Both the position numbers and the translations under genes were made by a program. This document shows positions 42,757 through 52,219 of a DNA stretch of 64,000 nucleotides, piece after piece. Under the pieces are notes generated by a model. It searched no databases. It worked only from the letters and a program-made list of their open reading frames with translations, and was not told the DNA's origin. Source of the DNA: Oreohelix idahoensis (lineage: Eukaryota > Mollusca > Gastropoda > Stylommatophora > Oreohelicidae). The number at the start of each line of letters is the position of its first letter. Positions within the stretch are counted from its first letter, which is position 1. Location: the NCBI GenBank assembly GCA_024509875.1, contig JAMPIV010012262.1:62001-126000 (forward strand), read 5' to 3'.

Positions 42757-43559
42757 TACGAAGTCTCACAACCGACCACAGACGTCAAAGGAAAACCATC
42801 TGTTCTGAATTGTTGGAGCGTTTTGATGCTGCTAAGGGGGAGGGCTTTTTGTCCTAGATCATCACAGGTGACGAAACCTGGGTGCTTCATTTTGAGCCGG
42901 AGATGAAAAGGCAGTCAATGGCATGGCATCATCCGCAATCACCACAGAAAAAAAAAATTTAAAACAGCTCCCTCCGCCAGAAAGGTCATGATCACTGTCT
43001 TTTGGGACATTGATGGAGTGATTCTTGTGGATGTGATGCCCAGAGGTGAAACAATCAATTCGGACGCGTACATCAAAACCCTCAACAAACTCAAACAGCG
43101 CTATCAGCGAATGCGGCCTAACAGGAATGCAGTAGCCATTTTGATCCAGCACGACAATGTCCGCTCTCACACAAGTCTGAAAACTCAGGAGGCAATCGCC
43201 AAATTTGGTTGGACTGTGCTCCCCTATCCCCCCTAAAGTCTTGATCTGGCGCCCTCCGATTTTCATCTTTTTGGGCCACTGAAGGATGCACTGCGCTGAA
43301 CAAGGTTTGAAGATGACGAGAGCATGATTCGTGCAGTGAGGACATGGCTACGTGAACAGGAAACGAGCTGGTACAGGGAAGGCATGCATGACCTTGTTTT
43401 GCGCTGGTGTAAGGCCCCAGAAGTGGACAGAGATTATGTGGAAAAATAGCATGTGCAAAGAATACATCCAGTTATACTGTGCGTAAATTTCATACATTGT
43501 GAATAAATAGTTTCCGAGGGGGAAAAATGTGGGGCATTACTTTCTGAGCAACCCTCGTT
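42757..43559 (+). mobile_element. Mariner 2, left half deleted
   Basis: The right inverted end reads inward CGAGGGTTGCTCAGAAAGTA, next to a TA. The left end and the N-terminal half are gone: sequence begins inside the transposase (ACGAAGTCTCACAACCGACC). The LINE target's CATA just before the expected insertion TA is also missing, so one deletion removed the left junction. Confidence 0.8.
42760..43449 (+). pseudogene. Mariner transposase fragment
   Basis: The coding remnant shows ITGDETWV (first Asp), MITVFWDIDGVILVDVMPRG, QHDNVRSHTSLKTQEA (second Asp) and LAPSDFHLFGPLKDAL (third Asp region). Breaks include TAG after SFCP near 42856, a homopolymer frameshift at 42949-42965, TAA in YPP*SLDL near 43236 and TGA at LR*TRFEDDE. 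It ends VDRDYVEK then stop at 43449. Confidence 0.85.
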
Positions 43560-44244
43560 TATGGAAATCAAGAGAAATCAAGTCTAACTCAGAAATAAGA
43601 ATCTTCAACTCTGATGTCAAGTCAGTTCCTATTGTATGGCTCTGAAACATGGAGAACTACAAAAATTACAATCAAGAAGTTACATACTGTCGTAAATGGT
43701 TACTTGTATGGAATAGAAGGGTTGAAATAGTACAACAAAGTCACCGGTGTGAAACTGATGACAAGAACCAGATAAGTGCCAGTGGAACATGACATGAGAA
43801 GATGATGACGATGAATAGGACACACATTGAGGAAACCTGTTGATAGCATTACAAGGCAGTCTTTATACTGGAACCCCAATGGTAATAGAGATGAGGGTAC
43901 ACCGAAGAACACATGGAGAAGATGAGTGGAGACAAACATAAATGATGAAGAAGACACAGAAAGACCTTGAGCTGATGGCAAACAATAGGAGGACTTGGCA
44001 TGCATTTGTTGTTGGCACATGCTCCCTGGGGAGCTGAAAGATAATAAATTTATATATGTTTATATGTTGTTTATACATTCATTTGCATTTTTACATATGT
44101 CTTCATCTGTTCATTTTTTTGTGCTGCATTTGCTGGGCTATCAGTCAATCTTTCTGTCTGTCTACCTGCCTGTCTCTTTATCTGTAAATGCATCCAGTCA
44201 TCCATCCATTCATACATCTAATTCTGGCTGTCTTTATATCTGTC

Positions 44245-45075
44245 TAGCTGTCTGTTGTCCATCTTTATGTCTGACTGTCTGTTGTCCATCTTTATGTCTG
44301 ACTGTCTGTTGTCCATCTTTATGTCTGACTGTCTATTGTCCATCTTTATGTCTGATTGTGTGTTGTCCATCTTTATGTCTGTCTGTTGTCCATCTTTATG
44401 TCTGATTGTCTGCTGTCCATCTATATGCCTGTCTGTCTGTTGTCCATCTATATTTTTGACTGTCTGTTGTCCATCTTTATGTCTGACTGTCTGTTGCCCA
44501 TCTTTATGTCTGACTGTGTGTTGTCCATCTGTATGTCTGATTGTCTGTTGTCTATCTATATGCCTGTCTGTCTGTTGTACATCTATATTTTTGACTGTTT
44601 GTTGTCCATCTTTATGTCTGACTGTCTGCTTTCCATGTATATATCTGACTGTCTGTTGTCCATCTATATGCCTGACTGTCATCCATCTTTATGTCTGACT
44701 GTCTGTTGTCCATCTTTATGTCTTACGTTCTGTTGTCCAACTTTATGTCTGACTGTCAGTATTCCATCTTTATGTCTGTCTATTGTCCATCTATATGCCT
44801 GACTGTCATCTGTCTTTATGCCTGACTGTTGTCCATCTTTATGCCTGACTGTCTGTTGTTCATCTATATGTCTAACTGTCTGTTGTCCATCTATATGCCT
44901 GTCTTGTCTCTTGTCCATCTATATGTCTGTAGTCTATATTTCTATCTGGCTGTCTGTTAACTGTCTGACTGTCTATATCTATCTGTCTGGCTGTTTACTG
45001 TCTATATTTCTGCCTACCTATTGCCTATCAATCTGTCTAACTGTCTGTTGTAAATCTATCTGTTTATCTGCCCAG
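44245..45075 (+). repeat. 27-bp tandem array, about 30 units
   Basis: Units vary around CTGACTGTCTGTTGTCCATC plus TTTATGT, with TATATGC variants. The same family occurs in reverse orientation at 50380-50745. Because 27 is divisible by three, several frames are open on both strands without coding meaning. Confidence 0.92.
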
Positions 45076-45079
45076 CATT

Positions 45080-45535
45080 CAGACCTACTAAACACTTATA
45101 TTTAACTGCTGCTGATCAATTTCAGAGGCAAAATCAATGATCAAGAATGGCACAAAGAGATTGCATTGAAACGGCAGAAGCAGCACATGTATCGTTTTTT
45201 CATATGCAAGCCATTGTGGGATAACCAGAAAAAAGCACAGGATCAAAACAAGTAAATTGATCTGATAGAAGTTCAGAACACATACATACAAAAGATGTTG
45301 GAGTGAGCATGGTTTTTCTTTCACAAACTGCTGCCACCTCATGGAGTCTGGTGGTACCACGCGTGTTTACTTTTATATGACAATAGCTGAATGCATTTCA
45401 TATTTTCAAATTGGTGATCTTGTTATTTCAATCTAGACTTTTTTTTTTAAACGTACACCCGCTATTACTCGAGGCGAGAATCTCCGGCTCGTATATCTAA
45501 CCTGAGACTGATTTTTACATGAGTATCCCTTTTTT
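45080..45535. other. No gene recognised
   Basis: Unique-looking AT-rich DNA between the 27-bp array and SINE-D. Confidence 0.35.
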
Positions 45536-45539
45536 CCAT

Positions 45540-45795
45540 GTACACTGACAGGTATCCACTCGCCATTCAGGCAGATACTCGCAGTCTTCGGAGGGTACCC
45601 ATTAGAGCTGGGTTGGCTCAGGAGCCGCCAGACCCTGGTCGACGACTACTCCTTCAGATGTCTTCGCCAGGGCTTGAATTAATCCAGTCCCAGTTCTGGT
45701 CGACGACACTCGTTCAAATGTCCTCGCCCGGGCTTGAACCTGGATCACCCGATCACCAGCGCAGTGTGGTAACCATTACACCAGCATGGCTCCGC
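45540..45795 (-). repeat. SINE-D, tRNA-derived copy with visible A and B boxes
   Basis: On the minus strand the head (45724-45793) resembles a tRNA: GCCATGCTGGTGTAATGGTT (A box TGGTGTAATGG) and GGTTCAAGCCC (B box), about 45 nt apart. The body ends with CCCAGCTCTAATGGGTACC, the core shared with copies at 31030 and 50860. A duplicated GTCGTCGACCAG segment occurs inside. Pol III transcription is inferred from the boxes. Confidence 0.75.
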
Positions 45796-45813
45796 AATGT
45801 AGACTTTCTAGTC

Positions 45814-46028
45814 CAGGGTTTCTTAACCTTGGTCCACAGACACCTTAGGGTCCATAAATGGATTCTAGGGGGTCCCTGTACTTAACCTAAAAAATTTTTT
45901 AAATTTTACGTTTTTTTTTAAATAATGCTATTAAGCTGTATGTATATTTTTTTTCCCAAGAAAGGGTCCATAACCTTCATCAGACAATCAAAGAAGTTCA
46001 CGGCACCAAAAAATGTTAAGATACCCTG
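45814..46028. mobile_element. hAT MITE, 215 bp
   Basis: The ends are CAGGGTTTCTTAACCTTGG and, inverted, CAGGGTATCTTAACATTTT. The flanks TTCTAGTC and CTGTAGTC match at 6 of 8. Contains AGGGTCCATAA phrases and A/T runs; non-coding. Related to 51581-51767. Confidence 0.6.
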
Positions 46029-46039
46029 CTGTAGTCTGT

Positions 46040-46620
46040 GGAAGCACCCATAAATAAAACTTGTAATTTCTTTGTTGTTCCGTTGTTTTCCATGTTTCAC
46101 AACCAGACAGTGGCATGACTATCACCTTATATCAAAAGGTTCAAAGTGGTTGGCTATGGCATGAATGGAAAACATTCATAGAAGCTTCGAATCTGCAGGT
46201 GCTGGTTTGGATCTACTGTCCTGGTCATGCAGGAGTACGCGGTAATGAGAGAGCTGACAGACTAGCATCAAGAGCACCCACAGTGGGGACACTGGGTATG
46301 GATAAGGGAGATATACTGAGAACAATTAATGATCACCTGTTAGAGAATGACACTGCAATAGATGATTCATCAAGGTTAAGACTGTTGGAATTTGGTATCA
46401 AACGTAAGGCTAGCATTGATGGACGTATGAGAGGATGCATCCGTTGTGTATACAACCAGCGAGTTATAGGAACAGTTAGCATTCACACTCTTCAACATAT
46501 ACTGAGGGAGACTGAGCACCTATGGGTTTGCCCATAGTGCAATGATGTCGATTCTGTTCAACAATAACAACCAGACAATAGTATTACCATGACATTTGAC
46601 TTGAATATTCATAATTTTGT
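46040..46620 (-). mobile_element. LINE-B fragment interrupted by LINE-R
   Basis: GTTGTTTTCCATGTTTCACA (46085-46102) and TGACATTTGACTTGAATATTC (46590-46611) are adjoining parts of minus-strand LINE-B (compare 49810-49870). LINE-R lies between them. Confidence 0.6.
46114..46568 (+). mobile_element. LINE-R: truncated LINE with RNase H domain
   Basis: The frame up to 46537 reads YCPGHAGVRGNERADRLAS, a typical RNase H C-terminal motif, then ILRETEHLWVCP and a stop. It ends in a short CAATAAC tail. Target duplication AACCAGACAGTGG (46101-46113) and AACCAGACAATAG (46569-46581) defines both ends. Only the last 455 bp of the LINE were inserted. Two shorter tails of the family are at 8321 and 31836. 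Confidence 0.75.
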
Positions 46621-46962
46621 ACCAGGCTTCAATTGTTTGTCCTTATGTCTTAAGATATTTTTTTTTGTTGCTCTCCTGCACTGTCATGTTTGCTCCAACC
46701 TTCCATCTTAATATTCTTCTATGCTCTATTATTATGATTTCCCCCTTCTTTATTTTTGACTTTTTTTTTTCATTATTTTCTTCATCTCCCATAGCATGGA
46801 CATAGACCTGACACAACTGCCTGGCCTAATTATCACCAAATGGGAATCACAGACTGAGGCTAGGACTATCAACACAAGGTAGGAGCCAATCAGCGTCAGT
46901 GGTTTTCACAGCTCCAGGATGAACAGTAGAATATTAAGTCATGCTACAGGTGTGGTGAATTT

Positions 46963-48070
46963 CATGATTCGTTCATCACATGAAATAAACAAAAGGTTCC
47001 TAACTGCTCTGATTTAAGTGGAAAATTCCTTTGAGTTACATTTTTTTCATGATTCGTTCATCACATGAAATAAAGAAAAGGTTCCTAACTGCTCTTATTT
47101 AAGGGGAAAATTCCTTTGAGTTACATTTTTTTCATGATTTGTTCATCACATGAAATAAACAAAAGGTTCCTAACTGCTCTGATTTAAGTGGAAAATTCCT
47201 TTGAGTTACATTTTTTTCATGATTCGTTCATCACATGAAATAAAGAAAAGGTTCCTAACTGCTCTGATTTAAGTGGAAAATTCCTTTGAGTTACATTTTT
47301 TTCATGATTCGTTCATCACATGGAATAAAGAAAAGGTTCCTAACTGCTCTGATTTAAGGGGAAAATTCCTTTGAGTTACATTTTTTTCATGATTCGTTCA
47401 TCACATGAAATAAACAAAAGGTTCCTAACTGCTCTGATTTAAGTGGAAAATTCCTTTGAGTTACATTTTTTTTTCATGATTCGTTCATCACATGAAATAA
47501 AGAAAAGGTTCCTAACTGCTCTGATTTAAGGGGAAAATTCCTTTGAGTTACATTTTTTTCATGATTCGTTCATCACATGAAATAAACAAAAGGTTCCTAA
47601 CTGCTCTGATTTAAGGGGAAAATTCCTTTGAGTTACATTTTTTTTTTCATGATTCGTTCATCACATGAAATAAAGAAAAGGTTCCTAACTGCTCTGATTT
47701 AAGGGGAAAATTCCTTTGAGTTACATTTTTTTCATGATTCGTTTATCACATGAAATAAAGAAAAGGTTCCTAACTGCTCTGATTTAAGGGGAAAATTCCT
47801 TTGAGTTACATTTTTTTCATGATTCGTTCATCACATGAAATAAACAAAAGGTTCCTAACTGCTCTGATTTAAGGGGAAAATTCCTTTGAGTTACATTTTT
47901 TTTTCATGATTCGTTCATCACATGACATAAACAAAAGGTTCCTAACTGCTCTGATTTAAGGGGAAAATTCCTTTGAGTTACATTTTTTTTTCATGATTCG
48001 TTCATCACATGAAATAAACAAAAGGTTCCTAACTGCTCTGATTTAAGGGGAAAATTCCTTTGAGTTACTT
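46963..48070 (+). repeat. 85-bp satellite-like tandem array, 13 units
   Basis: Units run CATGATTCGTTCATCACATG, AAATAAACAAAAGGTTCCTA, ACTGCTCTGATTTAAGGGG, AAAATTCCTTTGAGTTACAT plus a T run. Units are near-identical, differing mainly in T-run length and a few C/G changes, so amplification or homogenisation is recent. Confidence 0.95.
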
Positions 48071-48099
48071 TCTTCATGATCATCATCATTTTCTTTTGT

Positions 48100-48310
48100 G
48101 CTGCTTACAGAGCATGGAGCCACCACAGCAGTTGGGTCTCCTTGCAGGAAGCCTGCACTAAGCAGTCATATGATCTTCTGGTGGTGGTTTTTATGGTAGT
48201 TTGATTTGCATGATGAGGTTGCCTGCCCCTTGTACAACATGCCTGAGCGTGCAGTGGGCCTATTCTTTGTCTCTTTAGAGAGACACCCCCCCCCCCAGGA
48301 ACTACACAGG
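48100..48310 (+). repeat. SINE-C copy
   Basis: TTACAGAGCATGGAGCCACC, CTTGCAGGAAGCCTGCACTA, GCATGATGAGGTTGCCTGCC and AGAGAGACACCCCC in order, following directly on the 85-bp array. Confidence 0.6.
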
Positions 48311-48547
48311 GCTTTCATTTACTTTATTCAAGCATTATTCAAGCTTGCAGAGTTAAAGACAAATCAAGGGAGCTCAGTGAGACAGTACAAACACATGCAA
48401 TCTTGACCAGCTGGTCAACATTTGGCTGAAGATCAGAACTCTGCTTGCATCTCAGCTCTGCCTCCAAATTTATATCCATTATTCAATGTCTATATTTCAA
48501 TTTGACCAAAATGATTGAGGAAAATGTTTGATTCACAAAGCCATATA

Positions 48548-49243
48548 CAGGCATACCTCGCTTGATTGCGCTTCACAGATATTGAACTTTTTTTCAAATT
48601 ATTCATGTTTATTTATTAGAGCGTGCCTTCTTCTTCCGATAGATTTTGACTCTTCACCACCAAAAAGATTACGATTCACTGAAGGCTCAGACGATGAAGA
48701 TTAACATTTTTTTTAAGCAATAAATTGTTTTTAATTGTACAGTACATTTTTTTTAGACGCACCGCTATTGCACACTTAACAGACATAATGTAAACATGAT
48801 TTTAGGCTTTTATATGCACTGGGAAGCCAAAAAAATGGGTGTCTTCTTCTTCTTCTTCCTCGTTCGCCCTGAAAAGGACGGTGGTTGCGTTGTGTCTGTT
48901 TACGTCGTAGCTGTGATATCTGCACCTTTCGGTCGACACATCCGACTTCAGCACGGCATTCTTTAGGGACCGGGTTTGCCTTCCCATTTCGATCTGTACT
49001 CGCTCAGCCAGACTGCACTGCTGCAGACTGTTTCCAGGACCACCACGTGGAGGTGGAGTACGGTCTTGACCAGCTCTGGTTCGCTGATCCTGATGCAAGC
49101 AGTCAAGCTATGGGTCGCTGACTGCATTCACTATTGCTGCATCTTTGGGTCCCATTAAAATGGGTGTGACCCGCTTTATTGCAATATTCGATTTATTGCG
49201 GTGAAAAAGGAACCGAACCTGCAATATCTCTGAGGTATGCCTG
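48548..49243 (+). mobile_element. Tigger1-like pogo transposon, internally deleted, with SINE-A inside
   Basis: The left end CAGGCATACCTCGCTTGATT and right end (inward) CAGGCATACCTCAGAGATAT are flanked by TA on both sides. Near 48640-48705 the plus strand still encodes the end of a transposase: SPPKRLRFTEGSDDED then stop. The 3' non-coding part (GCTATTGCACACTTAACAGA, TTATATGCACTGGGAAGCCA, CCGCTTTATTGCAATATTCG) closely resembles the human Tigger1 consensus as I remember it. Without the SINE the element is about 370 bp. Confidence 0.8.
48843..49156 (-). repeat. SINE-A, full copy with 11-bp target duplication
   Basis: The repeat is 314 bp, flanked by AAAATGGGTGT at 48832-48842 and 49157-49167. 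In minus orientation it ends with a (GAA)n tail. It includes the palindromic ACCACCACGTGGAGGTGG stretch. No tRNA-like head or ORF is evident. It is inserted in the Tigger-like element. Confidence 0.85.
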
Positions 49244-49369
49244 TAGAGCCAAACGTGGAAAATAATTATCAGAAAACGACAAATTTCAAAGTTCAAGGAT
49301 CTTTTTTCATGAAATTTGTGTCCAGTTTCATGCTAAGCATGATACACATACAGTGGCAGCAACATAGAC

Positions 49370-49460
49370 ATAGACACTGTTGGAGGGACAGACAAGGACA
49401 TAAGATAAGACTACAAAAGGCTACAGGAGCTTTCATTGCATTGGAATGTCATGATTGGAA
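49370..49460 (+). mobile_element. LINE-B fragment (plus)
   Basis: ACTGTTGGAGGGACAGACAA to CAGGAGCTTTCATTGCATTG matches the VGGTDNDIKIRIQKARG codons of LINE-B. Confidence 0.6.
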
Positions 49461-49484
49461 TGTCATGAGTTTCTGTGGATTGAG

Positions 49485-50170
49485 CAAGTCTTCCTGTCCT
49501 GTGCCATCAGCTCAAGGTCTTTCCATGACTACTTCATGTCTGTCTCCAGTTCTCTTCTCCATGTGTTCTTTGGTCTTCCTCTACCTCTCTTACCCTGGGG
49601 GTTCCAGAACAAGGACTGTCTGGTAATGCCATCAACAGGTTTTCTCAATGTGTGTCCTATCCATTTCCAGCATCTCCTTCTCATCTCTTGATCCACTGGC
49701 ACCTGTTCTCTTCTTCTTCTTCCGCATCAGTGATCTTGTCAAACCACTTCAATCCTTCAGTTCTACACAAGCATACATTTATGAAAGTCTGTAGCTTTTT
49801 AGTTGTTGTGACTGTTGTTTTCCATGTTTCAAGCCATGAAATAGAACTTGCTTGACATTTGACTTGAAAAGTCTGATTTTTTGTGTTGGACTTTATTATT
49901 TTGTTTACTTATTTTGATCTCTATATATTTGCCATTGCAATGAAAGCTTCTCTTGCCTTTTCTATTGTTATTCTGAAATCATTTTCTGTCCCTCCAACTT
50001 CGTCTGTATTGCTGGCAAGGTATGTGTATGATTCCACATCTTGTAGTGGCCTTTCTTTTAGTGCAGTATCATTTTCTGTCCCTCCAACTTTGTCTATATT
50101 GCTGCCAAGGTATGTGTATGATTCCACATCTTGTAGTGGCCTTTCTTTTAGTGCAGTATTGTTTCCAGCA
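49485..50170 (-). mobile_element. LINE-B fragment (minus) with an 89-bp tandem duplication
   Basis: The minus strand runs from the C-terminal MAQDR codons (49490) through RPKNTW and YTYLGSNID codons to about 50165. The block 49981-50069 is duplicated at 50070-50158 (ATTTTCTGTCCCTCCAACTT through TTTTAGTGCAGTAT). Confidence 0.8.
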
Positions 50171-50379
50171 TTTAGGAATTTGTTTTAACACAGTGTTTAT
50201 TACTACACATAGTTAACAGATACAATGTAGTGTACAGTACGATATACATGTCTCAAGTTTAACACAACCTGTCAGGATCACATCTCTGTTTTATTCATTC
50301 ATTCATTCATTTTCCTTTTCGCACCCTAAAGAGAATGGTACCACAACTCCAGCTGCGCTCGTGCAAGAAGACAGTTAAC

Positions 50380-50745
50380 AGACAGAAATATAGACAACAG
50401 ATAGACAACAGACAGTCAGGCAAATAGGTGGACAACAGTCAGTCAGGCATATAGATGGATGGACAACAGACAGTCAGACATAAAGATGGACACAGTCAGT
50501 CAGGCATATAGATGGACAACAGACAGTCAGACATACAGCTGAACAACAGATAGGCATATAGATGGACAACAGACAGTCAGACATAAAGATGGACAAAAGA
50601 CAGTCAAGCATACAGATGGACAACAGACAAGTCAGGCATATAGACGGACAACAGTCAGACAGACAAATAGATGGACAACAGACAAGTCAGGCATATAGAT
50701 GGAAAACAGTCAGACAGACAAATAGATGGACAACAGTCATATCCT
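50380..50745 (-). repeat. 27-bp tandem array, about 13 units, inverse of 44245-45075
   Basis: Units read GATGGACAACAGACAGTCAG plus ACATAAA, the reverse complement of the array 6 kb to the left. Confidence 0.9.
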
Positions 50746-50859
50746 TCTTCTGGAGTGATTCCTCTGAGACAATTGCTGTTACATCATGTGAGCACTAGTG
50801 CTATTCTGTCTTACTTTCATAAGAAACCCCTGGGTCTACACGGGGCACATCTCTATAAG

Positions 50860-51113
50860 GTAGGTAGTGCCGTAGCAGATACTGCCATAGGGGAGTGAAG
50901 TGATAGAGACTTCACTATACTGGGTCCAGCATCAAGACGTAGGGTGACCTGTTCCCTTCCTCGCTGCCTTTTCCTTCCCTAACTCAAGTGCAAAGTCAGG
51001 TACACATTTACAGCTGGGTTGATTGAAGCGTGTTGATACTGTGAATCAAATGCGGCTCTTTTGCCGCGAGAGACCACGAGCTGTAATCACTCTGCCAGTC
51101 AGACGCTTCGTAT
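50860..51113 (-). repeat. SINE-D copy
   Basis: The minus strand starts GAAGCGTCTGACTGGCAGAG (A-box-like TGGCAGAGTGA), has a degraded B box (GCATTTGATTC), then CCCAGCTGTAAATGTGTACC and GGAAGGGAACAGGTCACCC. Collinear with 31030-31240. Confidence 0.7.
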
Positions 51114-51208
51114 CTCTATGCAGTGTTATAATAACCCTGTTGAGTGCCATTATGTAATTCTCATCAAGCCAAATAGTTGTAATTACGATTCTTAATCTGT
51201 ACCTACAG

Positions 51209-51385
51209 TGAGCTGGCTCAATATTGCTTACTGCCTATGGCAGAGTTTAGTTGGATAACAGATCAGCTGTACATTGGATCACATGAACATCTGGTGAACT
51301 TGACAGAAACTCGACTGCGTCTTGTAGGTGAAAATGCTGTGAGATTCTTCGATGCCAGTAAAAGTTTCAGTTCTGTTGGAATTAA
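51209..51385 (+). CDS. Exon-like ORF, unknown product (possibly same gene as 31548)
   Basis: The 177-bp frame between acceptor TGTACCTACAG and donor GTATGT encodes ELAQYCLLPMAEFSWITDQL, then YIGSHEHLVNLTETRLRLVG, ending FSSVGIK. Both borders are phase 2, compatible with the CBM20 exon at 31548 and the exon at 60588. ITDQLYIGS..GIK faintly recalls the start of dual-specificity phosphatase domains; no catalytic Cys is in this exon. Function unproven. Confidence 0.45.
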
Positions 51386-51580
51386 GTATGTCATTGTTTT
51401 CTTCTTCTTTTGTTATAATTATCACCAGTGTTTTCATCATCAAACTATGTCCTTCATCACTGTGATTTTTTAAAATAATCTGTGTCTTCCTCACAACTGT
51501 CATTGTATCACTGTCATCTTCTCTCACTCTTCATTGTTCCAACCACCCTTTTGTTTGTTGTTAGTATAATTGGTTTTGTT

Positions 51581-51767
51581 CAGGGTTTCATTACCATTTT
51601 TGTGTCCCACAAACCCCTTTGATTGTCTGATGATGACTATGGACCCCCTCCTTGGAAAACATGTACATCAAAGCATAATTTTAAAATTTACATTTTAAAT
51701 TGTTGGTTATGTACACGGAGGCCCTAGAATCCATTCTTGGACCCACACCACATGTTAAGAAACCCTG
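51581..51767. mobile_element. hAT MITE, 187 bp, with 8-bp target duplication
   Basis: The ends are CAGGGTTTCATTACC and, inverted, CAGGGTTTCTTAACATG. The flanks GTTTTGTT (51573-51580) and GTTTAGTT (51768-51775) differ at one base. Confidence 0.7.
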
Positions 51768-51775
51768 GTTTAGTT

Positions 51776-52057
51776 GAATATACAACCAGAAAGGACAGCT
51801 TCAGCAGATAAAACAGGTTGTTAGGCTACTGAGATCTATAGAGGATATGCCAGGAATATTAGTTGGTGGACATAATATAAACAACTTGAGATATGCCGAT
51901 GATACAGTCTTAATAGCAATAAGTGAAAAATGGTTACTGGAGCTGATTGATACAATAAAGGCCTTAGTCTAACTAGCACAAAAAAACAACAAAAACAGAA
52001 GTAATGGTAATTTAGATGAAGAGGACTTTTCAGGAATACCTCATTAAGAAAATGAGA
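51776..52057 (+). mobile_element. LINE-E RT fragment, cut by a mariner
   Basis: The frame encodes IKQVVRLLRSIEDMPGILVG then GHNINNLRYADDTVLIAISE, with the RT catalytic YADD. A stop follows at KALV. LINE sequence probably resumes after the mariner at 53711. Confidence 0.65.
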
Positions 52058-52219
52058 TATGAGGGGCGTTCAGAAAGTAATGCACCACATCGTTTTTCTC
52101 AGCTAATAATGAAGATAGAAGCATGAAATTTTGCACACTTCAAATATGGCATGTGCCAGTTGTGTGCATAAAATTGCACCGCAACCGGCCAAATAATACG
52201 GCTGCCCTAAACCGTTGAA

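Larger units (their letters stand above)
42598..44045 (+). mobile_element. LINE-B copy interrupted by a partial mariner
   Basis: The plus strand, opposite to its neighbour, starts at TGAGAATAAATGCAGGGAAT (the MRINARNDNK codons) and runs to GCATTGGGAA at 42756. It resumes at 43560 with TATGGAAATCAAGAGAAATC and ends near 44040 with TGCTCCCTGGGGAGCTGAAAG. It is degenerate, and because it also reaches the LINE 3' end it is a separate insertion from 42278-42565. Confidence 0.75.

Noticed and set aside
42278..44045. Twin-priming inversion of one LINE-B
   Set aside because: Both the minus part (with 31901-32609) and the plus part reach the LINE 3' end, so they are two insertions.
44218..45105. Cys/Leu- and Asp/Gln-rich ORFs on both strands
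   Set aside because: Artefacts of the 27-bp array.
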